A program made the translations under genes and the position numbers. Below are positions 18,865 to 27,819 of a stretch of 38,270 nt of DNA, piece after piece. The DNA comes from Alteromonas abrolhosensis (GTDB taxonomy: Bacteria; Pseudomonadota; Gammaproteobacteria; Enterobacterales; Alteromonadaceae). Positions within the stretch are counted from its first letter, which is position 1, and the number at the start of each line of letters is the position of its first letter. The notes beneath the pieces are model-generated. The model did not search any database. It was given only the letters and a program-made list of their open reading frames with translations, and was not told the DNA's origin. The stretch covers positions 1 through 38,270 of the forward strand of contig NZ_MEJH01000019.1 in assembly GCF_001953635.1 (NCBI RefSeq). The letters are read 5' to 3'.

Positions 18865-19572
18865 ATGCATTCAAAGAATCAGGCTGTAGTAGCACAGCCT
18901 TTCACTTCATTAAATGAAAAACTTCCAAAGTATAAACTAGTTATCTTTGATTGGGATGGCACGTTAATGGATTCGGCGGCGAAAATTGTTAGTTGTATGC
19001 AACATGCGGCACAACAATGTGATATGCCAATTCCTACTTACGAAGAAGTGGGTCATATTATTGGTATAAGTTTAAAGCCCGCCATTAAACAGCTTTTTAA
19101 TATTGATGATGATGAGTTAGCCGAGCGTTTAGTAGCCGCCTATAAAGAGGCGTTTGTTACCCGTGATACAACGCCGTGTCCGTTGTTTGATGGCGTTGAA
19201 CGGTTACTTAGCAATTTGAAAGAAACGGGATGTACATTGGCCGTTGCGACAGGTAAAGCGCGTCGTGGTCTTGATAGAGCGTGGGCACAAACAGGGACGG
19301 GACGCTTCTTTAGTGCATCACGTACCGCTGACGAGGCAGAATCCAAGCCTTCGCCCGACATGCTCCTACAGTTGCTTGATGAACTTAGTGTAAAAATAGA
19401 AGATGCCGTAATGATTGGTGACACGACCTACGACATGCAAATGGCGAAAACTATCGGTATGGATAGGATAGGGGTCTCATACGGCGTTCATGCGCAGGTT
19501 CATTTAGAAGCGTTGTCACCTGTGGCACTTGTACACTCCATAAGTGAACTAGAGACAGCGCTATTTAAATAG
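18865..19572 (+). CDS. HAD-superfamily phosphatase (subfamily IA)
   Basis: A 235-residue haloacid-dehalogenase-type hydrolase. Motif I is DWDGTLMDS with nucleophile Asp29 and Asp31; motif II is the Thr in AVATGKARRG; motif III is the Lys in ESKPSPD; motif IV is MIGDTTYDM. A helical cap lies between motifs I and II, as in phosphoglycolate phosphatases, so small phosphorylated metabolites are the likely substrates. The natural substrate cannot be told from sequence. It starts three bases after rluC and is probably co-transcribed with it. About 20 extra residues precede motif I; a later start is possible but no better ATG is obvious. Confidence 0.88.
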   Translation: MHSKNQAVVAQPFTSLNEKLPKYKLVIFDWDGTLMDSAAKIVSCMQHAAQQCDMPIPTYEEVGHIIGISLKPAIKQLFNIDDDELAERLVAAYKEAFVTRDTTPCPLFDGVERLLSNLKETGCTLAVATGKARRGLDRAWAQTGTGRFFSASRTADEAESKPSPDMLLQLLDELSVKIEDAVMIGDTTYDMQMAKTIGMDRIGVSYGVHAQVHLEALSPVALVHSISELETALFK

Positions 19573-19623
19573 CGCTGGTTTGTAGCACTGCTTTGATAGA
19601 GCTGCTCTGACAGAATTAGTGGC

Positions 19624-20244
19624 TTACTGTGCAGCCATTGCTAATAAATCGACATTGAAGTGCGCGCCCAGTAGTTCATTTAACAGCATTATAGGAAGGC
19701 CGATTAAACTGTTAGGGTCGCGGCTCTCTATTTTATCAAACAGTAATATTCCCATGCCTTCGCTTTTGAAACTGCCAGCACAATCAAGTGGCTGCTCTTT
19801 ATCTACATAGGCGCGAATGGCAGTTTCACTGTTATGGCGAAAGAATACTCGTGTTTCATCTACCTGTGTTATCGTTTTATTGGCGCTAGGCTGGTGAAGG
19901 CAAAGTGCAGTATAAAATGACACTTGCTTACCTTGGCATGCCATCAACTGGTTTACTGCGTTTTCTGACGTGCTAGGTTTGCCGAGTAGCTGCGGGCCCG
20001 CATCGGTTTGTACCAAAGCTACTTGATCGCTACCAATAATAATGGTGTCGCTATTTACCTTTTCTAATTCAGCGGCAACCTTGTGCGCCTTTTGTTCAGC
20101 CAAACGTAAACTCAAAGCAGTAGGGCTTTCGTTCGCGAAGGGCGTTTCGTCAATATCTGGTGCGTGGGTGTCTACCTGAATACCAATGTTGGCGAGCAAC
20201 ATTTTTCGGTATTGCGATGATGAGGCAAGAACAAGGGAGGCCAC
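19624..20244 (-). CDS. Maf-family nucleoside triphosphate pyrophosphatase, YceF-like
   Basis: The 206-residue protein belongs to the Maf family, which removes pyrophosphate from modified nucleotides; the YceF branch prefers 7-methyl-GTP. It has LVLASSSQYRKMLL at the N-terminus, the family DIDET motif (30-34), the catalytic-region aspartate Asp73 in IIGSDQVAL, and GKP...A...L and CAGSFKSEGMG segments. The YceF subtype is favoured by its position next to yceD-rpmF, as in E. coli. The start is GTG at 20244, five to six bases after AAGGAG. It is divergent from yceD. Confidence 0.9.
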   Translation of the reverse strand: MASLVLASSSQYRKMLLANIGIQVDTHAPDIDETPFANESPTALSLRLAEQKAHKVAAELEKVNSDTIIIGSDQVALVQTDAGPQLLGKPSTSENAVNQLMACQGKQVSFYTALCLHQPSANKTITQVDETRVFFRHNSETAIRAYVDKEQPLDCAGSFKSEGMGILLFDKIESRDPNSLIGLPIMLLNELLGAHFNVDLLAMAAQ

Positions 20245-20359
20245 AGTTACTCCTTTTATGAAATCAATATGTTGCGTACTTTCAGTTAGTAGTACAATGT
20301 TACATTATCACTACGCACCACATACAGCGTTTTATTGTAAGTTAAAACGCAATTTTGCT

Positions 20360-20388
20360 TTGACAGGAAGGGGTTGACCCTATATCAT
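20360..20388 (+). promoter_or_regulatory. Promoter of the yceD-rpmF-plsX-fab cluster
   Basis: TTGACA (20360-20365), 17-base spacer, TATCAT (20383-20388). The yceD ATG lies nine bases after the -10 box, so the transcript should have a leader of only a few bases or none. The discriminator GCGCGCCC is very GC-rich, as in promoters shut down by ppGpp/DksA. Confidence 0.75.
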
Positions 20389-20397
20389 GCGCGCCCT

Positions 20398-20931
20398 ATG
20401 CAGAAAGTGAAACTCCCTCATTCGGTTGAACCGACTAAAAGTGCCATGAAACGTTCCGATTACCGGGGCGTGATTGCGTCTAAAGATATGGAACGATTGA
20501 GTGAAGCAGTTGTCCGATGCAATGACTATGTGGACGCAGAAGTACAGTTCGAAAAAGACGCGCAGGGTCTTACTGTCTTTCACGGCCATTTAGCCACGCA
20601 GGTAACACTTATCTGTCAAAGGTGTAATGGTGAACTCGAATATCCCGTGGAAGCGGAATTCTGTTTTACTCCAGTGCAGGGAGAAGAACAGGAAAGCGAT
20701 GACATCATTCCCGAGGCTTACGAACCGGTAGAGGTCAACGACCACGGAGAAGTTAATCTGCTTCAAATTTTTGAAGACGAGCTACTGTTATCTTTGCCAA
20801 TTGTGCCCCTTCATGCAGAGTCGGAGTGTACAGTGAAGCAAGACGATATGTCGTTTGGAAAGATTGAACCGGAACAAGAGCGACAAAACCCTTTCGCGGT
20901 TTTGAAAGAACTTAAGCGAGACCAGGAGTAA
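20398..20931 (+). CDS. yceD: YceD (DUF177), large-subunit rRNA accumulation protein
   Basis: A 177-residue DUF177 protein. The start MQKVKLP, the CQRCNGELEYPV segment, EAYEPVEVNDHGEVNLLQIFEDELLLSLPIVPLH and the NPFAVLKELK end all parallel E. coli YceD. Family members are associated with 23S rRNA accumulation and ribosome assembly; the mechanism is not settled. I chose ATG 20398 because it gives the conserved N-terminus. It has no Shine-Dalgarno and sits right after the promoter, suggesting leaderless translation. rpmF follows three bases after the stop, the normal arrangement for this pair. Confidence 0.95.
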   Translation: MQKVKLPHSVEPTKSAMKRSDYRGVIASKDMERLSEAVVRCNDYVDAEVQFEKDAQGLTVFHGHLATQVTLICQRCNGELEYPVEAEFCFTPVQGEEQESDDIIPEAYEPVEVNDHGEVNLLQIFEDELLLSLPIVPLHAESECTVKQDDMSFGKIEPEQERQNPFAVLKELKRDQE

Positions 20932-20934
20932 GTT

Positions 20935-21105
20935 ATGGCAGTACAACAAAATCGTAAAACGCGTTCTAAGCGCGGTATGCGTCGCTCACACGATGCATTG
21001 ACAGGCGCGACTTTGTCTGTCGATTCAACGTCAGGCGAAACTCACCGTCGTCACCACGTGACCGCTGACGGTTATTACAAAGGCAAGAAAGTAATCGGCG
21101 CGTAA
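20935..21105 (+). CDS. rpmF: 50S ribosomal protein L32
   Basis: A 56-residue basic protein beginning [20 protein letters not shown] and ending KGKKVIGA, the L32 pattern. It is a structural protein of the large ribosomal subunit. CAGGAG lies about eight bases before the ATG. It is three bases after yceD and 15 before plsX. The yceD-rpmF-plsX order couples ribosome and phospholipid synthesis genes in one transcription unit. Confidence 0.97.
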
Positions 21106-21120
21106 TACGGCGACTACATT

Positions 21121-22146
21121 TTGTCTAAACTAACCATCGCGTTAGATATCATGGGGGGCGATCATGGTCCCCCTGTTATCCTTCCCGCAGCCGTAAAGGC
21201 TATTCAACTTCACCCAGACGTGCACTTCACGCTATGCGGTGATGAAGATACCATCAAAGCCGGTATTCAGCCCCTTACCGATTCTGAGCGCAAACGCGTT
21301 ACTATTGTGCATTGCTCACAAGTGGTTGAGATGGGCGAAGCGCCAACGTCAGCGCTACGAAACAAAAAAGATTCTTCTATGCGTCGCGTTATTGAGCTTG
21401 TCGAGAGTGGCGAGGCTGACGCGTGCGTAAGCGCAGGTAATACTGGTGCACTGCTTACCTTATCATTCTATTTGCTTAAAACCTTATCAGGCATTGATAG
21501 GCCCGCACTCATTAATATGATGCCTACAACAGGGCACCATAACGTATTTCTTTTAGATTTAGGCGCTAACGTGAACTGTACTCCTGAAATTCTTTTCCAG
21601 TACGGTGTTATGGGTTCAGTGCTTGCACAAGAGGTGGCGGGGATTGAATCGCCAAGAGTTGCCTTATTGAACGTGGGCGAAGAAGATATTAAAGGTAACG
21701 CGCAGGTAAAATCTGCCGATCAGCTTTTTAAAGATGCGCCAGGCATAAACTATATTGGTTATGTGGAAGGTGACGACATTTTCACCGATCATGCCGATGT
21801 AGTGGTAACAGACGGTTTTACCGGAAACGTAGCGCTTAAATCGAGCGAAGGGCTGGCTAAGTTAGTGATAAACGAAGTAAAACGCCAGTCACAGAAGAAC
21901 TTTTACACCCGATTATTAGCAAAAATTGCCTTCCCATTACTGAAATCTATCTATAACAGCGTGAACCCCGACCAGTATAACGGTGCGAGTCTGATAGGAT
22001 TGCGCGGCATTGTTATCAAGAGTCACGGAAATGCACAAAAAGACGCCTTTTATTACGCCATCGTGCAAGCAATGAAAGAAGCAAAGATGCATTTACCTGA
22101 AAAGATAAAGACAAAGATAGAAACGGTATTGTTGGAGCAGCTTTGA
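21121..22146 (+). CDS. plsX: Acyl-ACP:phosphate acyltransferase PlsX
   Basis: PlsX makes acyl-phosphate from acyl-ACP and phosphate, feeding PlsY in phosphatidic acid synthesis. The 341-residue protein shows the family start [14 protein letters not shown]. It also has [39 protein letters not shown] and [13 protein letters not shown]. The start is TTG at 21121, which matches the conserved N-terminus and has only a weak ribosome site. The 3' end overlaps fabH by four bases (TTGA), so the two are translationally coupled. Confidence 0.97.
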   Translation: MSKLTIALDIMGGDHGPPVILPAAVKAIQLHPDVHFTLCGDEDTIKAGIQPLTDSERKRVTIVHCSQVVEMGEAPTSALRNKKDSSMRRVIELVESGEADACVSAGNTGALLTLSFYLLKTLSGIDRPALINMMPTTGHHNVFLLDLGANVNCTPEILFQYGVMGSVLAQEVAGIESPRVALLNVGEEDIKGNAQVKSADQLFKDAPGINYIGYVEGDDIFTDHADVVVTDGFTGNVALKSSEGLAKLVINEVKRQSQKNFYTRLLAKIAFPLLKSIYNSVNPDQYNGASLIGLRGIVIKSHGNAQKDAFYYAIVQAMKEAKMHLPEKIKTKIETVLLEQL

Positions 22147-23108
22147 GCAAATATTCACGCTTTATAGGAACAGGTAGCTATTATCCCAGCGACGTGCGTA
22201 CAAACGCAGATTTAGAGCAAATGGTGGACACCAGTGACGAATGGATCACTGACCGTACCGGGATAAAAGAGCGACGTATTATTGGAGCAGATGAAACCGC
22301 TGCTACCATGGGGGCAGAAGCCAGTAAGAAAGCCATTGAAATGGCTGGCATTGACCCGAAATCTATCGACATGATTGTGTGCGCTACCACAAGTGGTCGC
22401 TATGCGCTTCCAAGCACAGCATGTGAAATTCAACGCATTCTTGATATTGACGGTATCCCTGCCTTTGACGTAGCTGCTGCATGTGCAGGTTACTGCTACG
22501 CATTAAGTGTTGCCGATCAATATATTAAGTCTGGCATGGCGAAACGTATTCTTGTTGTCGGTACCGACTGTTTAAGCCGTTTGATAAACCCTGAAGACAG
22601 AACCATGGTTATCTTGTTTGGCGATGCGGCAGGCGCAACGATTATTGAAGCTAGCGATGAACCTGGGATTCTTTCCACACATATCAACGCATCAGGCTCT
22701 CACGGTGATTTGCTTTACGTGGGTAATCCAACCCGTGGTGACGAGCAGTCGGTTCACGAGAACTGGGGTGTGATGCGTGGTAATGAAGTCTTTAAGGTTG
22801 CGGTAACCAAGCTTTCAGAAGTGGTTGAACAAACCCTTGCTGCCAACGGTATGCAAAAATCTGATCTTGACTGGTTAGTACCTCACCAAGCAAACTTTAG
22901 AATTATTAAAGCGACAGCTAAAAAGCTGAATATGTCTCTTGATCAAGTAGTGCTTACGTTAGAGCAGTATGGTAATACCTCTGCTGCTACTGTGCCTACA
23001 GCGCTTGATACAGCTATCAGAGACGGGCGCATTCAACGCGGACAGCATTTATTACTAGAAGCATTCGGAGGCGGATTTGCTTGGGCATCGGCGCTTGTAC
23101 GCTATTAG
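22143..23108 (+). CDS. fabH: 3-oxoacyl-ACP synthase III (KAS III)
   Basis: FabH condenses acetyl-CoA with malonyl-ACP to start fatty acid synthesis. The 321-residue thiolase-fold protein has the catalytic triad Cys114 ([11 protein letters not shown]), His248 (VPHQAN) and Asn278 (YGNTSAA). The C-terminal [14 protein letters not shown] is also typical. The start is a TTG inside the plsX stop overlap. It is followed by a 99-base gap before fabD, the largest in this run of genes; no clear terminator lies in it. Confidence 0.97.
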   Translation: MSKYSRFIGTGSYYPSDVRTNADLEQMVDTSDEWITDRTGIKERRIIGADETAATMGAEASKKAIEMAGIDPKSIDMIVCATTSGRYALPSTACEIQRILDIDGIPAFDVAAACAGYCYALSVADQYIKSGMAKRILVVGTDCLSRLINPEDRTMVILFGDAAGATIIEASDEPGILSTHINASGSHGDLLYVGNPTRGDEQSVHENWGVMRGNEVFKVAVTKLSEVVEQTLAANGMQKSDLDWLVPHQANFRIIKATAKKLNMSLDQVVLTLEQYGNTSAATVPTALDTAIRDGRIQRGQHLLLEAFGGGFAWASALVRY

Positions 23109-23207
23109 CCTTGCAGATATTTGCCTTGGTGATTTTTGCCTCGATAGGGGCACTCCATCTCCGACGTTTTCTCGTTTCTAGTAAATTAAAAATAATAAGG
23201 AATCGAC

Positions 23208-24137
23208 ATGACAAAGACAGCCTGTGTATTTCCAGGACAAGGTTCTCAAAGCGTAGGTATGCTAAAGGAACTTGCTGAGACTTCTCCCATTATCGAAGCA
23301 ACGTTTAAAGAAGCCTCTGACGCGCTCGGCTACGACCTGTGGGATTTAGTCCAAAACGATGCAGACGGTAAACTTAACGAAACGCATATCACTCAGCCAG
23401 CGTTGCTTGCTGCTAGCGTAGCAATTTGGCGTGTTATTCGCGAGCAGGGCATAGACGTAGATTACCTTGCGGGTCACAGCCTTGGTGAGTACTCAGCATT
23501 AGTATGTGGCGGCGCCATGGATTTTGCTGATGCAATCAAGCTTGTAGAAGCCCGTGGTAAATATATGCAAGAAGCTGTACCAGCAGGTGCGGGTGCCATG
23601 TATGCCATTATCGGGTTAGACGATGCCGCCATTGCTGATATTTGTCAGCAAACTGCTATTGCTACAGGCGATGTAGTTGCACCAGTTAACTTTAACTCTC
23701 CAGGCCAAGTGGTTATTGCAGGGGAAAAGAACGCCGCCGAGCAAGCTGCTAATGCGTGTAAAGAAGCGGGCGCAAAGCGCGCACTTCCGCTTGCGGTAAG
23801 CGTTCCTTCTCACTGTGAGTTAATGCGTCCTGCAGCAGATAAGTTAGAAGACGCATTATCGTCATTGAACGTTAATGAGCCTGCAATCAATATTGTGAAC
23901 AATGTTGATGTCACTATAGAAACCCAAGGTGATGCAATCAAGAACGCATTAGTGAGACAACTATATTGCCCCGTTCAATGGACACGTACTGTTGAATATT
24001 TGGCGGCAGCGGGCGTTGAGCGCGTTATTGAAGTAGGTCCTGGTAAAGTACTTACTGGATTGAACAAACGTATCGACAAGAGCCTAGAATCTCTTGCAGT
24101 TAATACACCTGATGGTGTTGAAGCATTAAAACAATAA
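23208..24137 (+). CDS. fabD: Malonyl-CoA:ACP transacylase
   Basis: FabD moves malonyl from CoA to ACP for chain elongation. The 309-residue protein shows FPGQGSQ at the N-terminus, the nucleophile Ser91 in GHSLGEYSAL, an arginine in the VEARGKYMQ segment that should bind the malonyl carboxylate, and the catalytic His202 in SVPSHCELM. AAGGAATCGAC precedes the ATG. fabG follows after nine bases. Confidence 0.97.
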   Translation: MTKTACVFPGQGSQSVGMLKELAETSPIIEATFKEASDALGYDLWDLVQNDADGKLNETHITQPALLAASVAIWRVIREQGIDVDYLAGHSLGEYSALVCGGAMDFADAIKLVEARGKYMQEAVPAGAGAMYAIIGLDDAAIADICQQTAIATGDVVAPVNFNSPGQVVIAGEKNAAEQAANACKEAGAKRALPLAVSVPSHCELMRPAADKLEDALSSLNVNEPAINIVNNVDVTIETQGDAIKNALVRQLYCPVQWTRTVEYLAAAGVERVIEVGPGKVLTGLNKRIDKSLESLAVNTPDGVEALKQ

Positions 24138-24146
24138 GGAAACGCA

Positions 24147-24887
24147 ATGAGTCAATTAGACGGTAAAATTGCGCTTGTTACCGGCGCAAGCCGAGGTATA
24201 GGCAAAGCGATTGCCACGCAGCTTGCTCAGCAAGGTGCTACGGTTATCGGAACCGCAACCAGTGAAAATGGTGCGCAAGCGATCAGCGATTATCTTTCTG
24301 AATTCGGCGGCAAAGGCTTTGCACTAAATGTCACCGACAAAGAAAGCGTAGATACCACGATTAAAGCAATTAATGAAGCACATGGTGGTATCGATATCTT
24401 GGTCAACAATGCCGGTATCACACGTGATAATCTGCTAATGCGCATGAAAGATGACGAGTGGCAGGACATTATCGACACCAACTTAACCTCAATTTTCACA
24501 CTGTCAAAAGCGGTACTTCGCGGTATGATGAAGAAGCGTTTTGGTCGCATCGTGAACATTGGTTCAGTGGTGGGCAGTGCAGGTAATGCTGGACAGGCAA
24601 ACTATGCTGCAGCGAAAGCAGGGGTCATTGGTTTTTCTAAATCTATGGCGCGTGAAGTGGCTTCTCGTGGTATTACCATCAACGTTGTAGCGCCTGGTTT
24701 TATCGATACCGATATGACAAAAGCGCTGACCGATGACCAAAAAGAAGCCATTTTCAAAGATATTCCGGCTAACCGATTAGGCGAGCCTGATGAAATTGCA
24801 GCCACTGTTGCCTTTTTAGTAAGCGATGGTGCAGCCTATATTACAGGCGAAACTATCCATGTAAATGGTGGTATGTATATGGGGTAA
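24147..24887 (+). CDS. fabG: 3-oxoacyl-ACP reductase
   Basis: FabG reduces 3-oxoacyl-ACP to 3-hydroxyacyl-ACP with NADPH. The 246-residue short-chain dehydrogenase has the cofactor motif TGASRGIG (13-20), NNAG (87-90), and the catalytic Ser140, Tyr153 and Lys157 (GSVVGSAG...YAAAK). The C-terminal YITGETIHVNGGMYMG is the FabG type. AAGGAAACGCA gives a strong ribosome site. It is separated from acpP by 199 bases holding the acpP promoter region. Confidence 0.97.
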   Translation: MSQLDGKIALVTGASRGIGKAIATQLAQQGATVIGTATSENGAQAISDYLSEFGGKGFALNVTDKESVDTTIKAINEAHGGIDILVNNAGITRDNLLMRMKDDEWQDIIDTNLTSIFTLSKAVLRGMMKKRFGRIVNIGSVVGSAGNAGQANYAAAKAGVIGFSKSMAREVASRGITINVVAPGFIDTDMTKALTDDQKEAIFKDIPANRLGEPDEIAATVAFLVSDGAAYITGETIHVNGGMYMG

Positions 24888-24977
24888 ATTCGCAAAAATT
24901 GCGAATTTTCCTTAGTTTGGGGTGGTATTTACCCGAACTTGGATGTAAAAATAGTATTTTACGAATTTCGAATGTCG

Positions 24978-24990
24978 CTGGTTTGACCAG
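24978..24990. promoter_or_regulatory. FadR-like palindrome upstream of acpP
   Basis: CTGGTTTGACCAG: arms CTGGT and ACCAG around TTG. The E. coli FadR operator has the same arms around a three-base CNG centre. It lies about 97 bases before the acpP start codon and upstream of the likely promoter, where FadR acts as activator on fab genes. The fadR gene is not in the window, so the assignment rests on the motif. Confidence 0.5.
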
Positions 24991-25011
24991 AAAATTTGTT
25001 TAAACTGGTGC

Positions 25012-25032
25012 TTGCAAGGATGCACCTTGCAA
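25012..25032. promoter_or_regulatory. Second palindrome in the acpP promoter region
   Basis: TTGCAAGG, spacer ATGCA, CCTTGCAA: perfect eight-base arms. Each arm contains TTGCAA, which could serve as a -35 hexamer; TTGCAA at 25012 with TAAACT at 25035 has 17-base spacing, and TATTAT lies at 25052-25057. The palindrome therefore overlaps promoter elements and may be an operator. Confidence 0.5.
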
Positions 25033-25086
25033 AATAAACTAGCGGCACTTTTATTATCTAGTGACGTTTAAGGGAAACCTAGAATT

Positions 25087-25326
25087 ATGAGTAACATTGA
25101 AGAACGCGTTAAGAAAATCATCGTTGAACAACTTGGCGTGAAAGAAGAAGAAGTAAAAGCAGAAGCTTCATTCGTTGACGATTTAGGCGCTGATTCACTT
25201 GACACTGTTGAGCTAGTAATGGCTTTGGAAGAAGAATTCGATACTGAAATTCCTGACGAAGAAGCAGAAAAAATTACTACTGTTCAATCAGCAATTGATT
25301 ACATCAACGCTAACAAAGACGCTTAA
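25087..25326 (+). CDS. acpP: Acyl carrier protein
   Basis: AcpP carries growing acyl chains on a 4'-phosphopantetheine arm. The 79-residue acidic protein has the attachment serine Ser37 in [20 protein letters not shown]. The first residues [18 protein letters not shown] are near those of E. coli AcpP. AAGGGAAACC precedes the ATG. It has its own upstream promoter region with two palindromes and is followed by a strong terminator before fabF, which would let acpP be made in excess over its neighbours. Confidence 0.98.
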   Translation: MSNIEERVKKIIVEQLGVKEEEVKAEASFVDDLGADSLDTVELVMALEEEFDTEIPDEEAEKITTVQSAIDYINANKDA

Positions 25327-25341
25327 GTCTTAAGTAGCGAC

Positions 25342-25369
25342 AAAACGGCTCTTCTAACAGAGCCGTTTT
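25342..25369 (+). terminator. Terminator between acpP and fabF
   Basis: AAAACGGCTC, eight-base loop, GAGCCGTTTT, then a further T and G. It starts 16 bases after the acpP stop codon and ends 37 bases before the fabF start, so fabF depends on read-through or a weak local promoter. Confidence 0.85.
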
Positions 25370-25406
25370 TGTATCTCCTACCTTAGTTCCAAAGCGAGGG
25401 CTTTTT

Positions 25407-26645
25407 GTGACAAAACGTCGCGTAGTGGTTACTGGTCTTGGAATGCTTTCACCATTAGGTCTTAATAGCGAAGACACATGGCGCAAATTGCTCGCGGGCG
25501 AAAGCGGCATCGGTGAAATCACCCATTTCGATTGTAGTAACTATTCAACCCGTTTCGCAGGTCAAATTAATGATTTTGATCCGCAGGAATACATTGAAAA
25601 GAAAGAAACCAAGAAAATGGACCGCTTTATCCAGCTGGGTATAGCAGCAGGCAAGCAAGCCTTGGTCGATTCTGGTTTAACTATTTCACAAGATAATGCG
25701 CATCGTGTAGGTGTAGCTATTGGTTCAGGTATTGGTGGTTTAGAACAAATTGAACAAAACCATTTGAAACTGACAAATAGCGGTCCTAAGCGCGTATCGC
25801 CATTTTTTGTACCTTCAACTATTACCAACATGATCTCAGGCTTTTTGTCTATCATGGAAGGGTTGAAAGGACCGAATTTAAACGTTGTGACTGCTTGTAC
25901 AACAGGCGTTCACAACATTGGTATTGCCGCAAGAACGATTGCTTACGGCGATGCTGATGCCATGCTGGCCGGAGGCGCAGAAGCGTCTATTACTCCGCTA
26001 GGCATGGCTGGTTTTGCCGCGGCACGTGCGTTGTCATCTCGAAACGACAACCCACAAGCAGCAAGCCGCCCATGGGATAAAGACCGCGATGGTTTTGTCA
26101 TGGGTGAGGGCGCTGGCGTGGTAATGCTAGAAGAATACGAAGCAGCAAAAGCGCGTGGCGCGACCATTTATGCAGAACTGGTTGGTTTTGGCATGAGCGG
26201 CGACGCATATCACATGACTTCTCCACCTGAAGATGGCGAAGGCGCGGCTGCGTCTATGCAAAACGCGATAAATGATGCGAAGTTGGATGCAAGCGAAATC
26301 GGCTATGTTAACGCACATGGTACGTCTACGCCTGCAGGTGACATTGCTGAAGTAGCCGCGGTGAAACGCGTGTTCAATGACCATGCTCACAAGCTACTTG
26401 TTAGCTCTACCAAGTCAATGACGGGCCATTTGCTAGGGGCCGCCGGTTCAGTTGAGGCAATTTTCACTATTTTGGCACTGCGTGACAAAATGGCGCCGCC
26501 AACCATTAACTTGGATGAACCAGGTGAAGGCTGCGACTTAGACTTTGTTGCACACAAAGCGAAGGCATTCAGTGAAGACTACGCACTGTGTAACTCATTC
26601 GGGTTTGGCGGTACGAACGGCTCATTGATTTTCAAGCGTATCTAA
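25407..26645 (+). CDS. fabF: 3-oxoacyl-ACP synthase II (KAS II)
   Basis: FabF elongates acyl-ACP with malonyl-ACP, notably palmitoleate to cis-vaccenate in E. coli. The 412-residue protein has Cys164 ([11 protein letters not shown]), His304 ([11 protein letters not shown]) and His341 ([12 protein letters not shown]). The start is GTG at 25407, seven or so bases after GCGAGGG; it gives the standard [16 protein letters not shown]-loop terminator follows. In E. coli pabC comes next; here a 2-kb mobile element lies between them. Confidence 0.97.
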   Translation: MTKRRVVVTGLGMLSPLGLNSEDTWRKLLAGESGIGEITHFDCSNYSTRFAGQINDFDPQEYIEKKETKKMDRFIQLGIAAGKQALVDSGLTISQDNAHRVGVAIGSGIGGLEQIEQNHLKLTNSGPKRVSPFFVPSTITNMISGFLSIMEGLKGPNLNVVTACTTGVHNIGIAARTIAYGDADAMLAGGAEASITPLGMAGFAAARALSSRNDNPQAASRPWDKDRDGFVMGEGAGVVMLEEYEAAKARGATIYAELVGFGMSGDAYHMTSPPEDGEGAAASMQNAINDAKLDASEIGYVNAHGTSTPAGDIAEVAAVKRVFNDHAHKLLVSSTKSMTGHLLGAAGSVEAIFTILALRDKMAPPTINLDEPGEGCDLDFVAHKAKAFSEDYALCNSFGFGGTNGSLIFKRI

Positions 26646-26689
26646 TATAGCGTAATTATCACTGATTAAGTGAACTTCACGTAAAGTTA

Positions 26690-26711
26690 AAAGGCAGCTT
26701 CGGCTGCCTTT
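26690..26711 (+). terminator. Terminator of fabF
   Basis: AAAGGCAGC, tetraloop TTCG, GCTGCCTTT, followed by CATTGTTTAT. This very stable hairpin ends the fab cluster 34 bases before the inserted mobile element. Confidence 0.85.
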
Positions 26712-26737
26712 CATTGTTTATAGCGTTAACTTTCATG

Positions 26738-26745
26738 GCAAAAAT
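26738..26745 (+). repeat. Target-site duplication, left copy
   Basis: GCAAAAAT directly abuts the left inverted repeat of the IS66-type element and is repeated exactly at 28761-28768. Eight bases is the normal IS66 duplication length. Confidence 0.92.
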
Positions 26746-26767
26746 GTAAGCGTGCAGTAAACAGCAC
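26746..26767 (+). repeat. Left terminal inverted repeat
   Basis: Twenty-two bases starting GTAAGCGTGCAG and ending AACAGCAC, exactly the reverse complement of 28739-28760. Confidence 0.95.
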
Positions 26768-26825
26768 ATTTAAAGGGTGATGAAATCTCGGTAAGCTGGC
26801 TCCAAAGTTAAATACGGAGTGAGCA

Positions 26826-27301
26826 ATGAGAAAATTTCGAAGCCCGGACGAGTGGCGGCAGATCCTAGAAGACCAGCAGCACAGCAGAAGTATAAGATCA
26901 GGCAAGCTGTAACACTTCCTCTGCTAAACCAATATAAAACCTGGCTGGATAAATCGGCTTTGCAGGTGCCACCTAAAACCACATTGGGTAAAGCGCTTGG
27001 CTACAGCCTGAACCAATGGCACAAACTGGTTCGCTATGTTAATGATGGTAACCTGACCATCGACAACAACCATGCCGAACGAGCCATCAAGCCCTTTGTC
27101 ATTGGGAGAAAAAATTGGCTGTTCAGCAACGCGAAAAGTGGTGCCAATGCCAGTGCGATACTTTACAGCATCATTGAAACGGCCAAAGCCAATGGCTTAA
27201 CACCGTTTGATTACATCATGCATTGTCTGAAGCACCTGGCCGCATCGCCAAGCAATGTCGAAGCTCTGTTGCCTTGGAATGTTAAATCGGGCAAGGTGTA
27301 G
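26826..27301 (+). pseudogene. IS66 transposase remnant, tnpA start fused to tnpC end
   Basis: From ATG 26826 the first 18 or so codons read MRKFRSPDEWRQILEDQQ, the usual start of IS66 TnpA, preceded by GGAGTG. At about 26880 the sequence jumps to the C-terminal part of TnpC, in another frame: LPLLNQYKTWLDKSALQVPPK, then LTIDNNHAERAIKPFVIGRKNWLFS (which holds the last acidic catalytic residue) to ALLPWNVKSGKV. The rest of tnpA, all of tnpB and most of tnpC, including the first catalytic aspartates, are deleted. CAGCAG repeats at the junction suggest deletion between short homologies. The fused tnpA frame stops at 26910-26912. Neither part can encode an active transposase. Confidence 0.85.
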
Positions 27302-27394
27302 ATCAGCAGACGGTTACGAAGAAAACTATATTTATGGAGAATTAGTCAAAATTGCAGGCAATTAAAATCAGTCTTAGGCAAGCAGGTAATATTT

Positions 27395-27424
27395 AAGGGT
27401 TATCTTTTTTCGATAGCCTTTTTT
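27395..27424 (+). terminator. Terminator-like hairpin after the tnpC remnant
   Basis: Nine pairs with one wobble and one bulged G, a short T-rich loop, and a T run after the stem. It would keep transcription from the transposase side out of the cargo. Confidence 0.6.
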
Positions 27425-27558
27425 CATGGGCTTTCAGTCGTTGGTAGCTTCTGATATCAGTCAGAAGTTTTCATTTAGACCTTTAACTTATCGTAAATGC
27501 AATCAGAGTAACTTTGCGCACTTATCCGGAGTAGTGCGCTGTGTGATAGGTCTGCATG

Positions 27559-27819
27559 TTATTGTAGTAACCACACCCTACAGATACTGGTAGAATCGGT
27601 TCCCCGCGTCGCATGGCGAATATTAAAATACGAACCTATGTTTGCGCTAGAAGCCATGGACCAGATAATCGTCAACCTGCATAGTGTCCAAACCTGAGCC
27701 ATCCCGCTGCTGCATGCGGCATCAATAATAACGCCAACCAGCATCGACCCTACACCTTGCAGCCTGTTGGCTGGGCTGTGTATGAACAAATCGGCAATCT
27801 CCAATGAGGCGTTTTTCAC
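27559..27819 (-). pseudogene. Possible degraded GNAT acetyltransferase fragment
   Basis: An 86-codon minus-strand frame starting GTG. The part IADLFIHSPANRLQGVGSMLVGVIIDAA resembles motif A of GNAT acetyltransferases: a strand, then Gln/Arg-x-x-Gly-x-Gly, then a helix. After VWTL the expected aromatic 'FY...GF' segment is not in the same frame; a neighbouring frame gives DDYLVHGF, suggesting a frameshift. Upstream codons remain open beyond the GTG but show no acetyltransferase N-terminus. I see this as a remnant carried inside the element; chance similarity is possible. Confidence 0.3.

Noticed and set aside
26819..27301. A continuous 160-codon frame from GTG 26819 that looks like an intact transposase.
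   Set aside because: The GTG lies in the ribosome site of tnpA and the first 24 or so codons are out-of-frame tnpA sequence; only the tnpC C-terminus is real, so it is a deletion product.
27516..27539. A hairpin that might be an integron attC site.
   Set aside because: It lacks the conserved core sites (RYYYAAC and GTTRRRY) and no integrase is present.
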